Notes: generated by a model from the sequence alone, not told the origin. Shown: positions 16,157-27,930, numbered from the stretch's first letter. The stretch is DNA of 64,000 bases from Sinomonas gamaensis (GCF_005876955.1 NZ_SSCL01000002.1:186001-250000); one strand, 5' to 3'. A program made the numbers and translations.

Positions 16157-17079
16157 GACACCTCTCCCACCCAGGCCTGCTCGTCGGCCCGACTGAAGTA
16201 CTTGCGCGAAATGGCGTCCGACGCCTGCGCGACCGCTTTCTGGACGCGCTCCATATGCTCGGGAAGTTCCATCATGAGCTCATCCGTACGGTGGAACTCA
16301 AGGAACGTGCGGGCCTGTCCCACGATCCGGCGCGCGTCGTTGATGAGTCCGAGACGGGTGTCAGACGGGTCGAGCTTGGCAAGGGCCTCGTCGGCATCCC
16401 TCAGCGCATACACGATCGACCGCGGGAACAGCCGGTCCATGAGCAGGAACTCTGCCGCATGCCGATCGTCGAACGACACCCGGCGGGTGCGGAGGAAGGA
16501 CTCGTAGGCTCCGGCGCACCGAAGCATGTTGACCCAGGACATCCCCGCGGTATGGACCTCGCGTGTGGACAGCATGCGTGCTGTCATATCGGCCCGTTCG
16601 AGCGAACGCCCCAGCACGAGGAACAGCCAGCTCTCGTCGTGGCTCATCGTGGTGTCGGTAAGCCCGCCGACCATCGCGGTCCGTTCGAGGACCCAGTGGC
16701 AGAAACGGTAGGTCCCGACGACGTCCTTGCGATGCTGGCTCAGGCCGTAATAAGTGGTGTTGAGGCACTCCCAGAGGCTCGACGAGACGGTCTCACGTGC
16801 ACGGCGGGCGTTCTCCCGAGCCGCTCCGAGGGAGCCCGCGATGGAGGTCGCGTGCGAGCGGTCGTACGCCAGAATCTGGAGCAGCTCGGCGAGCCCGAAG
16901 TCTTCGTCCTCCGGGCGGGAGCCCATGACCGCCAGCAGCTCCTGCGCGACGCTGTGCTGGTCTTCCGGCGGGAGGTGGTTGAGGCGCTCGAGGTGGACAT
17001 CGAGGATCCGGGCGGTCCCGTCAGCGCGCTCGACGTAGCGGCCGATCCAGAACAGGGATTCAGCGATGCGGCTGAGCAA
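16153..17079 (-). CDS. Alpha-E domain protein (DUF403)
   Basis: A 308-residue all-helical protein of the alpha-E family. It opens with the conserved MLSRIAESLFWIGRYVERAD; WECLNTTYYGL, the LxRAD-like ERADMTARML and the C-terminal MMELPEHMERVQ segments are also typical. There is no transmembrane segment or known catalytic motif. It lies 57 bases after the ATP-grasp gene and overlaps the transglutaminase gene (ATGA). Comparative genomics in the literature links this family with circularly permuted ATP-grasp enzymes and predicts a peptide-modifying role; biochemistry is lacking to my knowledge. Confidence 0.9.
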   Translation of the reverse strand: MLSRIAESLFWIGRYVERADGTARILDVHLERLNHLPPEDQHSVAQELLAVMGSRPEDEDFGLAELLQILAYDRSHATSIAGSLGAARENARRARETVSSSLWECLNTTYYGLSQHRKDVVGTYRFCHWVLERTAMVGGLTDTTMSHDESWLFLVLGRSLERADMTARMLSTREVHTAGMSWVNMLRCAGAYESFLRTRRVSFDDRHAAEFLLMDRLFPRSIVYALRDADEALAKLDPSDTRLGLINDARRIVGQARTFLEFHRTDELMMELPEHMERVQKAVAQASDAISRKYFSRADEQAWVGEVS

Positions 17080-17136
17080 GGGGGCCTCCTGAGGCGAGGA
17101 CGAAGAGAATGCTGGGCTTCGGGCTGGGACGGGAGA

Positions 17137-18690
17137 TCACTGCTGCTCCGCCTGCCGGTCGCGCCAACTGCTCTCGACCGGCCAGACACTCGTCCGCTCG
17201 CGGATGGTGATGGAATGCCGCGGCTCCGTCTCGATGGGGACGTTGCGGGACTCGGCGAGCACCCATGTGTCCTTGGAGCCGCCGCCCTGGCTCGAATTGA
17301 CGATGAGGCTGCCCTCCTTGAGCGCCACCCGGGTGAGACCGCCGGGAAGGACCCATACGTCGTCGCCATCGTTGAGCGCGAAGGGGCGGAGGTCGACGTG
17401 GCGGGGGCCGAATCTGTCCCCGCTCAGGGTTGGAACGGTGCTGAGCTGGAGGACGGGCTGCGCGATCCAGCCGCGCGGGTCGGCGATGAGGCGCCGCCGA
17501 AGGGTGTCGAGTTCCTCCTTGGTGGCGTCCGGGCCGATGACGAGGCCCTTCCCCCCGGACCCGTCGACCGGCTTGACCACAAGCTCGTCGAGGCGGTCCA
17601 AGACCTCCTCCCGCGCCGCGTCCTCCTCGAGGCGGAATGTGTCCACGTTCGCGATGATCGGCTCCTCGCCGAGGTAGTAGCGAATCAGGTCCGGGACATA
17701 CGAGTAGACGAGCTTGTCATCGGCCACGCCGTTGCCGACCGCATTCGCGATGGTGACGCCGCCAGCGCGGGCCGCGTTCACAAGCCCCGGACATCCGAGC
17801 ATCGAGTCAGAGCGGAACTGCAGCGGATCGAGGAAATCGTCGTCGATGCGCTTGTAGATGACATCGACACGCTGCTCGCCCTCCGTGGTCCGCATGTACA
17901 CGCGGTTCCCTCGGCAGATGAGGTCCCTGCCCTCCACGAGTTCGACGCCCATGAGGCCAGCCAGCAGCGTGTGCTCGAAGTAGGCCGAGTTGAACACGCC
18001 GGGGGTGAGGACGACGACGGTCGGATCCTCAACCCCGGCCGGTGCGGTCTTGCGGAGGGCTGAGAGGAGCCGGCGCGGGTACTCCTCCACAGGCCGGATC
18101 GGCTGCCGACTGAACGCCTCCGGAAGGCCCTTCGCCATGGCCCGCCGGTTCTCGATGACGTAGCTGACGCCGGAGGGAACGCGCACGTTGTCTTCGAGGA
18201 CGCGGAAGGTCCCCCCGCCATCCCGGACGATGTCGATCCCCGAGATGTGCACGCGGACCCCACCCGCGGGCTCGAATCCGTGCACCTGCCGGTGGAAATG
18301 CTTGCTCGACGTGATGATCCGCCGCGGGATCACGCCGTCGGACGTGACCGACATCTTGCTGTAGACGTCGTTGAGGAAGGCCTCGAGCGCCTGGACGCGC
18401 TGGGCTACCCCCCGCTCGAGGACGCTCCATTCCGAGGCCGAGATGACGCGCGGCACGATGTCGAGCGGGAAGGGCCGCTCCTCCCCCGCGTAGTCGAACG
18501 TGACGCCGCGATCGAGGAACGTCCGGGCCATCGAATCGGCCCGGGAGCTGACGTCGGCGAGGTCGAGGCTCGCCAGCGCCCCCGCGAGCTGGCGGTACGT
18601 AGGACGGGCCACCTGGTCGGGGGCGAACATCTCGTCGTAGGCGCCCGTGCGGGCCGCGGCTACGGCATAGTCCTCGAAGAGATCCGACAT
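17137..18690 (-). CDS. Circularly permuted type 2 ATP-grasp protein
   Basis: A 517-residue ATP-dependent carboxylate-amine ligase-like protein (DUF404/DUF407 type). Typical segments are YDEMFAPDQVARPTYRQL at the N-terminus, VIENRRAMAKGLPE, NAVGNGVADDKLVYSYVPD, the Gly-rich VVKPVDGSGGKGLVIGPD and the C-terminal SSQGGGSKDTWVL. ATG at 18690 is chosen because the family begins this way; the longer open frame upstream runs antisense into pepN. It leads the operon with alpha-E and transglutaminase. By fold it should join an amino acid or peptide through an acyl phosphate. Neither donor nor acceptor is known. Confidence 0.9.
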   Translation of the reverse strand: MSDLFEDYAVAAARTGAYDEMFAPDQVARPTYRQLAGALASLDLADVSSRADSMARTFLDRGVTFDYAGEERPFPLDIVPRVISASEWSVLERGVAQRVQALEAFLNDVYSKMSVTSDGVIPRRIITSSKHFHRQVHGFEPAGGVRVHISGIDIVRDGGGTFRVLEDNVRVPSGVSYVIENRRAMAKGLPEAFSRQPIRPVEEYPRRLLSALRKTAPAGVEDPTVVVLTPGVFNSAYFEHTLLAGLMGVELVEGRDLICRGNRVYMRTTEGEQRVDVIYKRIDDDFLDPLQFRSDSMLGCPGLVNAARAGGVTIANAVGNGVADDKLVYSYVPDLIRYYLGEEPIIANVDTFRLEEDAAREEVLDRLDELVVKPVDGSGGKGLVIGPDATKEELDTLRRRLIADPRGWIAQPVLQLSTVPTLSGDRFGPRHVDLRPFALNDGDDVWVLPGGLTRVALKEGSLIVNSSQGGGSKDTWVLAESRNVPIETEPRHSITIRERTSVWPVESSWRDRQAEQQ

Positions 18691-18807
18691 AGGGGCTAGC
18701 TTTTCACCAATCAACGCGCCGCGCATATCGGCTGGGCCTCCGGGCGTGTTTCCGGGGGCCCACCGCTTTCTCCCAGCCCTGTCGGGGAGCCGTGGTTGAA
18801 TGGCCGC

Positions 18808-21438
<2,631 letters not shown>

Positions 21439-21442
21439 GAAG

Positions 21443-22501
21443 TCAGGGAACGCGGTGAAGCCAGGCCTCGGTGGAGAACTTCTCGGCCGCCAACGCCCGC
21501 GCGGCCGCGAGCGATGAGTCCGCCAGAGCGCTCCGCCTGGCGTTGTACCTGCGCGCGAAGGTGGACATCATGGCCTCGATGATCGCGCCCCGGTCCAAGC
21601 CGGTCTGCCTCTTCAACGGGTCGACTCGCTTCTTGGCGCTCGCGATCCCCTTGTCCGAAATCTTCTCGCGGCCGATGCGCAGCACTTCGGTCATCTTGTC
21701 AGCGTCGATGTCATAGCTCATCGTGACGTGGTGGAGCATCGCGCCGTTGCCGAACCTCTTCTGGGCGGCGCCGCCGATCTTGCCCTCGTCCGTCGCAATG
21801 TCGTTGAGGGGCTTGTAGAAGGCCTTGACCCCGACCGAGGCAAGGGCTTCCATCACCCACGCGTCGAGGAACGGATAGGAGTCCGCGAAGGAGAGCCCGT
21901 CGACGAGAGACGTGGGGAGGTACAGGGAGTAGGTGATGCAGTTGCCGGCCTCCATGAACATCGCGCCGCCGCCGCTCACACGCCTCACAACGGTGATCCC
22001 GTGACGTGCCACGCCCTCGGGGTCCACCTCGTTGCGGTAGGACTGGAACGTTCCGATCACGACCGAGGGTTCGTCCCAGTCCCACAGGCGCAACGTCGGC
22101 TTCCGGTGCCCTTCGCCAACCTCGCGGGTGAGCACCTCGTCCAGAGCCACCTGATGCGCGATCGGCAGCGGGGTCGGAGGAATGATCTCCCACTCATGGT
22201 CAGCCCAGGTGGTGGCGTGGCCGAGAGCACGCCGCACAGCAACGGCGACGGCCTCCGAGTCGAAGCCGAACATCACCGTGCCGAGGCCCACTGCCTCGGA
22301 GACCGCGCTGCTGATGGCCGTGTTCGGCGCGTCCGTCGAGAGGCCGACGAGGGCATCGTTGATGTCCGCGAGGGCGTCGTCCGGTTCGAGGAAGAAATCA
22401 CCGTTGATGCTCGCGCTGGTGATGACGCCATCGTCCGCTGCGAGGTCGGCGACCACGAGCTTGCCGCCGGGCACCTTGTATTCGCCGTGATATTCAGCCA
22501 C
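21443..22501 (-). CDS. Lipoate-protein ligase A family protein, permuted domain order
   Basis: A 352-residue protein. Residues 1-95 resemble the small accessory domain that sits at the C-terminus of E. coli LplA (VPGGKLVVADL, NGDFFLEP, INDALVG). The biotin/lipoate transferase catalytic domain follows (about 105-330) with RRVSGGGAMF, GNCITYSL and the lysine in DEGKIGGAAQKR. It would activate lipoate or octanoate and transfer it to E2/GcvH lysines; an octanoyltransferase role is also possible. ATG at 22501. There is no lipoyl synthase nearby. The gene is downstream of the L31 terminator and probably has its own promoter. Confidence 0.82.
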   Translation of the reverse strand: MAEYHGEYKVPGGKLVVADLAADDGVITSASINGDFFLEPDDALADINDALVGLSTDAPNTAISSAVSEAVGLGTVMFGFDSEAVAVAVRRALGHATTWADHEWEIIPPTPLPIAHQVALDEVLTREVGEGHRKPTLRLWDWDEPSVVIGTFQSYRNEVDPEGVARHGITVVRRVSGGGAMFMEAGNCITYSLYLPTSLVDGLSFADSYPFLDAWVMEALASVGVKAFYKPLNDIATDEGKIGGAAQKRFGNGAMLHHVTMSYDIDADKMTEVLRIGREKISDKGIASAKKRVDPLKRQTGLDRGAIIEAMMSTFARRYNARRSALADSSLAAARALAAEKFSTEAWLHRVP

Positions 22502-22543
22502 GCCTTCAGCCTAGCCCGGGCGGCAAAGGGGCTGTCCGGAAAG

Positions 22544-22578
22544 CCAAAAGGCGCCGGCCCACCCGGGGACGGCGCCTT
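22544..22578 (-). terminator. Rho-independent terminator of rpmE2
   Basis: Read on the minus strand, the 9-bp stem AAGGCGCCG / CGGCGCCTT is followed by TTTTGG, 22 bases after the rpmE2 stop. It separates rpmE2 from the lipoate-ligase-like gene. Confidence 0.85.
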
Positions 22579-22599
22579 CGTGCGCAGCAAGGGGCCAAA

Positions 22600-22857
22600 T
22601 CAGCCCTTCTTGCCGAAGTTCTTGAACCGGGCGTTGAAGCGCTCGACGCGGCCGGCCGAGTCCATGATGCGCTGCTTGCCCGTGTAGAACGGGTGCGACT
22701 CGGAGGAAATTTCGACGTCAATGACCGGGTAGGTGTTGCCATCCTCCCACTCGATCGTCTTATCCGACGTCGCGGTGGAACGGGTGAGGAACTTGGTGCC
22801 GGAGGCGAGATCGTTGAAGACGATCGGCGCATACTTCGGGTGGATATCAGACTTCAC
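22600..22857 (-). CDS. rpmE2: 50S ribosomal protein L31 type B
   Basis: An 85-residue ribosomal protein of the large subunit. It is the zinc-free (C-minus, YtiA-like) form: it starts [16 protein letters not shown] and lacks the CxxC pair of zinc-binding L31. The signature [21 protein letters not shown] is complete. GTG at 22857 has AAAGG 9 bases upstream. In other actinobacteria the paralogue without zinc is often Zur-repressed; no Zur-like palindrome was seen here, so this may be the main L31. It is monocistronic, between its own promoter and terminator. Confidence 0.96.
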   Translation of the reverse strand: MKSDIHPKYAPIVFNDLASGTKFLTRSTATSDKTIEWEDGNTYPVIDVEISSESHPFYTGKQRIMDSAGRVERFNARFKNFGKKG

Positions 22858-22876
22858 AATGGGACCTTTGCTAGGG

Positions 22877-22941
22877 CTCTGGATTTTGCCAGAGGCCAGG
22901 TGTGAGCGCCCTCCCGATTGAAGGGCCAGCCATGAATTCTA
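22877..22941 (-). promoter_or_regulatory. rpmE2 promoter -10 and leader hairpin
   Basis: On the minus strand TAGAAT (22941-22936) fits a -10 box. The resulting leader of about 70 nt contains a small hairpin CTCTGG-CAAAAT-CCAGAG (22894-22877) 20 bases before the start codon. A role in L31 autoregulation is speculative. Confidence 0.45.
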
Positions 22942-22972
22942 GCATGGGCGGGGATCGGCGTGCCCGTGCTTC

Positions 22973-23779
22973 TCAGCGTTGCCGCAGCTCCCAGAAGGCC
23001 ACCGCGCTCGCCGCGGCAACGTTCAGCGAGTCGATGCCCGCACGCATCGGGATCTTCACCGCGAGGTCGACGGCGTCGAGCGTCTCCGGCAGGATCCCCG
23101 CACCTTCCGTGCCCAGGACCAGGGCGAGACGCTCAAGGCCCCGCGCGCCGAGGACATCCAGCTCAAGCGCGTCCTCAGTCAGCTCGAGCGCAGCCACGGT
23201 GAAGCCGAGGTCGCGAAGGTCGTCCACGGCGTCTGGCCAGGCGCCGATCCGCGCCCACGGCACGTGGAACACGGCGCCCATGCTCACCCGGATGCTGCGG
23301 CGATACAGCGGATCGCCGCAGCGGGGTGTCACGAGCACCGCATCTACACCGAGCGCTGCGGCGGAGCGGAAGATCGCGCCCACGTTCGTGTGGTCCACGA
23401 TGTCCTCGAGCACCGCGACACGCCGCGCATTTGCGAGGAGTTCGGCGACCGGAATCGGATCGGGACGGTGCATGGCAGCCATCGCCCCGCGGTGCAGATG
23501 GAAACCTGTGATCTCCTCGAGGAGCCATGGAGGGCCGACGTAGGCGGGAATGTCCGGGTAGGCTTCGAGGACGTCCGCGAGGCCTTCGAGCCATTTGTCG
23601 GCGAGGAAGAACGAGCGTGGCCGGTGCCCCACCGCGAGTGCCCGGCGGAGCACCCGGGAGGATTCCGCTATATACAGGCCCTCGGCCGGTTCCCGCACCT
23701 TACGGAGGTGGACGTCCGTGAGACTCGTGTAGTCGCGGACCCGCGGATCGTCGGCGCCCTTGATCCGCACGATGGTCAC
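22973..23779 (-). CDS. TrmH/SpoU family RNA 2'-O-methyltransferase
   Basis: A 268-residue SPOUT enzyme that methylates ribose in tRNA or rRNA using S-adenosylmethionine. The three knot motifs are visible: motif 1 NVGAIFRSAAALG, motif 2 VLGTEGAGI and motif 3 IPMRAGIDSLNVAAASAV. The N-terminal 110 residues are an RNA-binding substrate domain. GTG at 23779 overlaps the TauE stop as GTGA, so the longer open frame is not used. The target nucleotide cannot be read from the sequence. It is last of a TauE-TrmH pair. Confidence 0.9.
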   Translation of the reverse strand: MTIVRIKGADDPRVRDYTSLTDVHLRKVREPAEGLYIAESSRVLRRALAVGHRPRSFFLADKWLEGLADVLEAYPDIPAYVGPPWLLEEITGFHLHRGAMAAMHRPDPIPVAELLANARRVAVLEDIVDHTNVGAIFRSAAALGVDAVLVTPRCGDPLYRRSIRVSMGAVFHVPWARIGAWPDAVDDLRDLGFTVAALELTEDALELDVLGARGLERLALVLGTEGAGILPETLDAVDLAVKIPMRAGIDSLNVAAASAVAFWELRQR

Positions 23780-24573
23780 GCGCTCACGAGCTTTCCGATC
23801 ATGTTGGCCAGCGCCACCACGCCCAGGATGACGATGACGACGCGCAGCACCGACGGAGACATGCGCCGGCCGATCCCCGCACCGAGGAATCCACCGAGCA
23901 GAGATCCGACCGCGATCAGAAGGACTGCGAGCCAATTGATCCGATCGAAGGCGAAGAGGAGGTACCACACCGCCGCGATGAGGTTCACCACGAGGCTGAG
24001 CACAACCTTGATCGCGTTCGACTGTTGAAGCGTTCCATGGAAGAAGATCCCGAGGACCGCCATCAGCAGAACGCCCTGAGCCGCAGTGAAGTACCCGCCG
24101 TAGACGCCGATCAGGAATACGAGCACATACAGGATGGGCGGAATCGGCTGGTGGTCCGCCTGTTCCGGCGTCACGTGGGTGAGGGCCTGACGCCGCTTCA
24201 CCCACGCGGAGAGCTTCGGCTGGAAGATGACCAGGAGGATCGCGATCACGATCAGCACTGGGGCGACGTAGCCGAAGACCGTCTCCGGAAGCACCAGAAG
24301 GAGGATCGCACCGAGGAGGCCGCCGACGAATGACACCGGAAGGAGCCTCAGGAGTGTGCGCCTCGCACTGGCGGCCTCCCGGCGGTAGCCCCACGCGCCG
24401 GAGAATCCTCCTGCGACGAGGCCCATGGCGTTCGAGATGATCGAGCCTACCGGCGAGTAGCCCACGGCCACGAGGATCGGGAACGTCACGAGCGAGCCCG
24501 AACCGACAATCGTGTTGATCGTGCCGGCCCAGAGGCCGCCGACGAAGATGAGGAGGTCGCGCCAGAATTCCAC
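23776..24573 (-). CDS. TauE/SafE family sulfite/anion exporter
   Basis: A 265-residue inner-membrane permease with about eight hydrophobic helices in two repeated halves. The family motif GxGSLVTFP-like GSGSLVTFPILVAVG and the central YGGYFTAAQGVLLM are present. Family members export sulfite, sulfoacetate or other small organic anions, or act as uncharacterised permeases. GTG at 24573 follows the ABC ATPase stop after one base, so the two are cotranslated or coupled; overlap with the TrmH gene continues the unit. There are no sulfur-metabolism genes nearby to fix the substrate. Confidence 0.87.
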   Translation of the reverse strand: MEFWRDLLIFVGGLWAGTINTIVGSGSLVTFPILVAVGYSPVGSIISNAMGLVAGGFSGAWGYRREAASARRTLLRLLPVSFVGGLLGAILLLVLPETVFGYVAPVLIVIAILLVIFQPKLSAWVKRRQALTHVTPEQADHQPIPPILYVLVFLIGVYGGYFTAAQGVLLMAVLGIFFHGTLQQSNAIKVVLSLVVNLIAAVWYLLFAFDRINWLAVLLIAVGSLLGGFLGAGIGRRMSPSVLRVVIVILGVVALANMIGKLVSA

Positions 24574-24574
24574 G

Positions 24575-25378
24575 TCAGACGGCCACGGGAGCCGGGGCCC
24601 GGCGGACGGCCGTATAACGTCCGCTGCTCGCCGTCACCTCGAGAGGCAGTCCGAAGGTCTCGCTCAGGTTCTGCTCGGTGAGGACCGCGTCGATCTCGCC
24701 CTTCGCCACGACCTTGCCGTCGCGGAGCAGAAGGGCGTGCGTGAATCCGGGCGGGACTTCCTCGAGATGGTGCGTGACGAGGACGAGGGCCGGGGCGAAC
24801 TCGTCCTGGGCCAGCTCGCTGAGCTTGTAGACGAGCTCCTCCCGGCCGCCCAGGTCGAGTCCCGCACCGGGCTCGTCCAGCAGGAGGAGCTCGGGGTCGG
24901 TCATGAGCGCGCGGGCGATCTGGACGCGCTTGCGCTCCCCCTCGCTAAGCGTGGCAAAGACCCGTCCGAGCAGCGGGCCCATCCCCCACTCGTTGAGGAG
25001 ACGGAACGCGCGGCGTTCGTCGTCCCGGTCATAGGCCTCGCGCCAGCGGCCCGTGATGCCGTAGGAAGCGGTGACGACGACGTTGAGCACCTTCTCGTGC
25101 TCCGGGATCTGGTTCGCGAGGGCGGCCGATGCGAGGCCGATGCGCGGCCGGAGCTCGAAGACGTCGACCTTGCCGAGGGTTTCGTCGAGGATGCCGACGG
25201 TGCCTCGCGTCGGATGCATGCGGGCTGCCGCAAGCTGGAGGAGCGTCGTCTTGCCCGCGCCGTTGGGGCCGAGGACCACCCAGCGCTCCCCCTCGCGCAC
25301 CTGCCAGTCGACGCCGTCGAGCAGCGTCTTGGCGCCGCGCACCACGCTGACGCCGGACAGCTGGAGAACATTGCTCAT
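24575..25378 (-). CDS. ABC transporter ATP-binding protein
   Basis: A 267-residue single ABC ATPase. Walker A GPNGAGKTT, signature LSEGERKRVQIARAL, Walker B LLLLDEPGAGLD and the switch histidine in VLVTHHLEEVP are all present. The signature has LSEGE rather than LSGGQ, as in some iron- or molybdate-related and ModF-like ATPases. No permease gene is adjacent, so the transport partner is elsewhere or the protein is not a transporter subunit. ATG at 25378. Divergent from serB across 66 bases. Confidence 0.87.
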   Translation of the reverse strand: MSNVLQLSGVSVVRGAKTLLDGVDWQVREGERWVVLGPNGAGKTTLLQLAAARMHPTRGTVGILDETLGKVDVFELRPRIGLASAALANQIPEHEKVLNVVVTASYGITGRWREAYDRDDERRAFRLLNEWGMGPLLGRVFATLSEGERKRVQIARALMTDPELLLLDEPGAGLDLGGREELVYKLSELAQDEFAPALVLVTHHLEEVPPGFTHALLLRDGKVVAKGEIDAVLTEQNLSETFGLPLEVTASSGRYTAVRRAPAPVAV

Positions 25379-25444
25379 GGGAGTAGACACTATTGCAGAC
25401 TTCCGCTGTGGGCGAACCAGAGCGCCGCGGCTAGAATCGCCGGT

Positions 25445-26323
25445 ATGCCATCCCGCTTCGCCTTGGTCCTCTCTGCCCGCACGCTTCTGCCTCAAGCGGG
25501 CACCGCCGCTGCCGCGCTCCTCGAGCCGCTCGGTGCGGCTGTCGGAGCGTTCGCGAGTGCTGGCGATGACCGCTACAGCGTCCTGACGGCATCCGTCGAT
25601 CTCGACTTGGACCGGCTCGCCGAGGCGCGGGAGGCGCTTGGGGAACTTGCGGAAGCGGAAGCCGCGCTCGTCCCGGCATCGGTGAGGGATGCGGAGCACA
25701 AGTTCCTCATCATGGACGTCGACTCCACCCTCATTCAGCAGGAGGTCATCGAGCTCCTCGCCGAGCATGCGGGCAAGCGCGCCGAGGTCGCCGCAGTCAC
25801 GGAGGCGGCCATGCGCGGCGAGCTCGACTTCGCCCAGAGCCTGCACGCCCGCGTCCGGACCCTGGCGGGACTCCCCGAGGAGGTCATCGATCGAGTTCGC
25901 GACGCCGTGCTCCTCACCCCGGGTGCCGAGGAGCTCGTCGCTGCGTTTCACGAGGCGGGGCACGCCGTCGCCGTTGTGTCCGGGGGGTTCAACCAGATCC
26001 TGGCTCCCATCGCCGATCGCCTGAAGCTCGACTACTGGCGCGCGAACGACCTCGAGATCGTCGACGGGAAGCTCACCGGACGAGTGGTCGGCGAGGTCGT
26101 GGACCGGGCGGTGAAGGAGCACAGCCTTCGGGCGTGGGCCTCTGAGCAGAACGTCCCTTTGGAGGCGTGCATCGCCGTCGGCGACGGTGCCAACGACCTC
26201 GACATGCTGGGCGCCGCCGGTCTCGGCGTGGCCTTCCATGCCAAGCCGGCCGTGCGCGCGGCAGCCGACGCCGCCGTCGACCTCCCGTACCTCGACGTCG
26301 TGCGGCACTTCGCCGAAGTCTGA
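25445..26323 (+). CDS. serB: Phosphoserine phosphatase
   Basis: A 292-residue HAD-family enzyme for the last step of serine biosynthesis. An N-terminal ACT-like regulatory part (about 1-85) precedes the HAD core. The core shows DVDSTLIQQEVIE (nucleophile Asp), VVSGGFNQI, the Lys in RAVKEHSL and GDGANDLDMLG. ATG at 25445 follows a GGT context with no strong Shine-Dalgarno; the divergent ABC gene limits how far upstream translation could start. Monocistronic, and followed by a 22-bp-class tandem repeat before the convergent SDR gene. Confidence 0.94.
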   Translation: MPSRFALVLSARTLLPQAGTAAAALLEPLGAAVGAFASAGDDRYSVLTASVDLDLDRLAEAREALGELAEAEAALVPASVRDAEHKFLIMDVDSTLIQQEVIELLAEHAGKRAEVAAVTEAAMRGELDFAQSLHARVRTLAGLPEEVIDRVRDAVLLTPGAEELVAAFHEAGHAVAVVSGGFNQILAPIADRLKLDYWRANDLEIVDGKLTGRVVGEVVDRAVKEHSLRAWASEQNVPLEACIAVGDGANDLDMLGAAGLGVAFHAKPAVRAAADAAVDLPYLDVVRHFAEV

Positions 26324-26330
26324 TCGAGTC

Positions 26331-26394
26331 GGCCACGCGTCAGGCAGACGTGGCCACGTGTCGGGCGAGACGTGGCCACGCGTCGGTGAGAGGT
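26331..26394. repeat. Three tandem 21-22 bp repeats between serB and SDR
   Basis: Units at 26331-26351, 26352-26373 and 26374-26394 each begin GGCCACG(C/T)GTC and end near AGACGT/GAGGT. They fill the whole space between two convergent genes. Each carries the palindrome-like core GACGTGGCCACG. No T tract follows, so they are not a classic terminator. Three short direct repeats without spacers are not a CRISPR array. Confidence 0.8.
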
Positions 26395-26395
26395 G

Positions 26396-27163
26396 TCAGC
26401 CGGTGAAGTGCTCGGCCCCGCCCACGTACTCGGTGTGCCCGGTGGGGACGTCTGCGGTGACCATTTTGGCGACCTCTGCCGCGAACTCGTCCACCGAGTA
26501 GAGCTTGCCCGCGGCCTCGCGGCGCGATGCAATGGCACCGGGCGCAGCCCGCTCGAGGAGGGTCGCGGTGATCGTGCCCTCAATCATGTCGCCTGACACC
26601 ACCACGAAGGTGATGCCCTTCTCCTCGAGCCACGGGACGAGCTCGCGGAGCGCCGTCTCGCCCGCGCGCTTCGAGCGCGCGACCGGCTCGTAGGCATCCA
26701 TCGTGGGGACCTGATCGATGAAGTGTGCTTGGTGGCTCGTGACGAAAACGACGCGCGAACCCGGCTTCATGCGCTCGGCCGCGGCCTTGAGCATCGAGAC
26801 CTGAGCGTCGCGGTTGAGGCGAAGTGCGTAGTCCTCGCCGAGGCCCGACTCCATGCCCCCCGAGGCGTTGAGGACGAGGACATCGAGAGAGCCGAAGGTG
26901 TCGAGCGCCGCCTGGGCGAGCTTCTCGACGTCTTCCGGGTTGGTGAGGTCGCCGCCTACAGCCAGCGCGCGGCCCCCGTCCGCCTCGATCTCGGCGACCA
27001 CCTTGTTGGCGCGCGGCGCCTTCTGCCGGTAGTTGATGACGACGGCGGCCCCCTCCCCCGCGAGGATCTTCGCCGTGGACGCGCCGATGCCGCGCGAGGA
27101 GCCGGTGACGATCGCCGTCTTGCCGGCCAGCGGCGCGCTCTGCGCCGTGCCTTGGTCTGTCAT
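26396..27163 (-). CDS. SDR family oxidoreductase (FabG-linked)
   Basis: A 255-residue NAD(P)-dependent dehydrogenase-like protein. The cofactor motif TGSSRGIG (about 20-27) and LVLNASGGM (NAG-like) are clear. In the active-site helix the lysine lies in YEPVARSKRAGET, and the position four residues before it is Val; the only Tyr is seven residues before, so the usual Y-x3-K pair is shifted. The serine in VTSHQAHF is kept. ATG at 27163. It lies 32 bases after fabG on the same strand, so a lipid-related role is plausible. Substrate unknown; not an InhA-type enoyl reductase. Confidence 0.85.
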   Translation of the reverse strand: MTDQGTAQSAPLAGKTAIVTGSSRGIGASTAKILAGEGAAVVINYRQKAPRANKVVAEIEADGGRALAVGGDLTNPEDVEKLAQAALDTFGSLDVLVLNASGGMESGLGEDYALRLNRDAQVSMLKAAAERMKPGSRVVFVTSHQAHFIDQVPTMDAYEPVARSKRAGETALRELVPWLEEKGITFVVVSGDMIEGTITATLLERAAPGAIASRREAAGKLYSVDEFAAEVAKMVTADVPTGHTEYVGGAEHFTG

Positions 27164-27195
27164 GTCAGTTCCTTCCGTGAACAAGAGGTGGGGTG

Positions 27196-27930
<735 letters not shown>

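Noticed and set aside
16255-18063. 602-codon open frame on the plus strand
   Set aside because: Antisense to alpha-E and ATP-grasp genes, composition typical of shadow frames (rich in Arg, Gly, Val, Asp).
26331-26394. Possible CRISPR array
   Set aside because: Only three short units that abut each other without spacers, and no cas genes.
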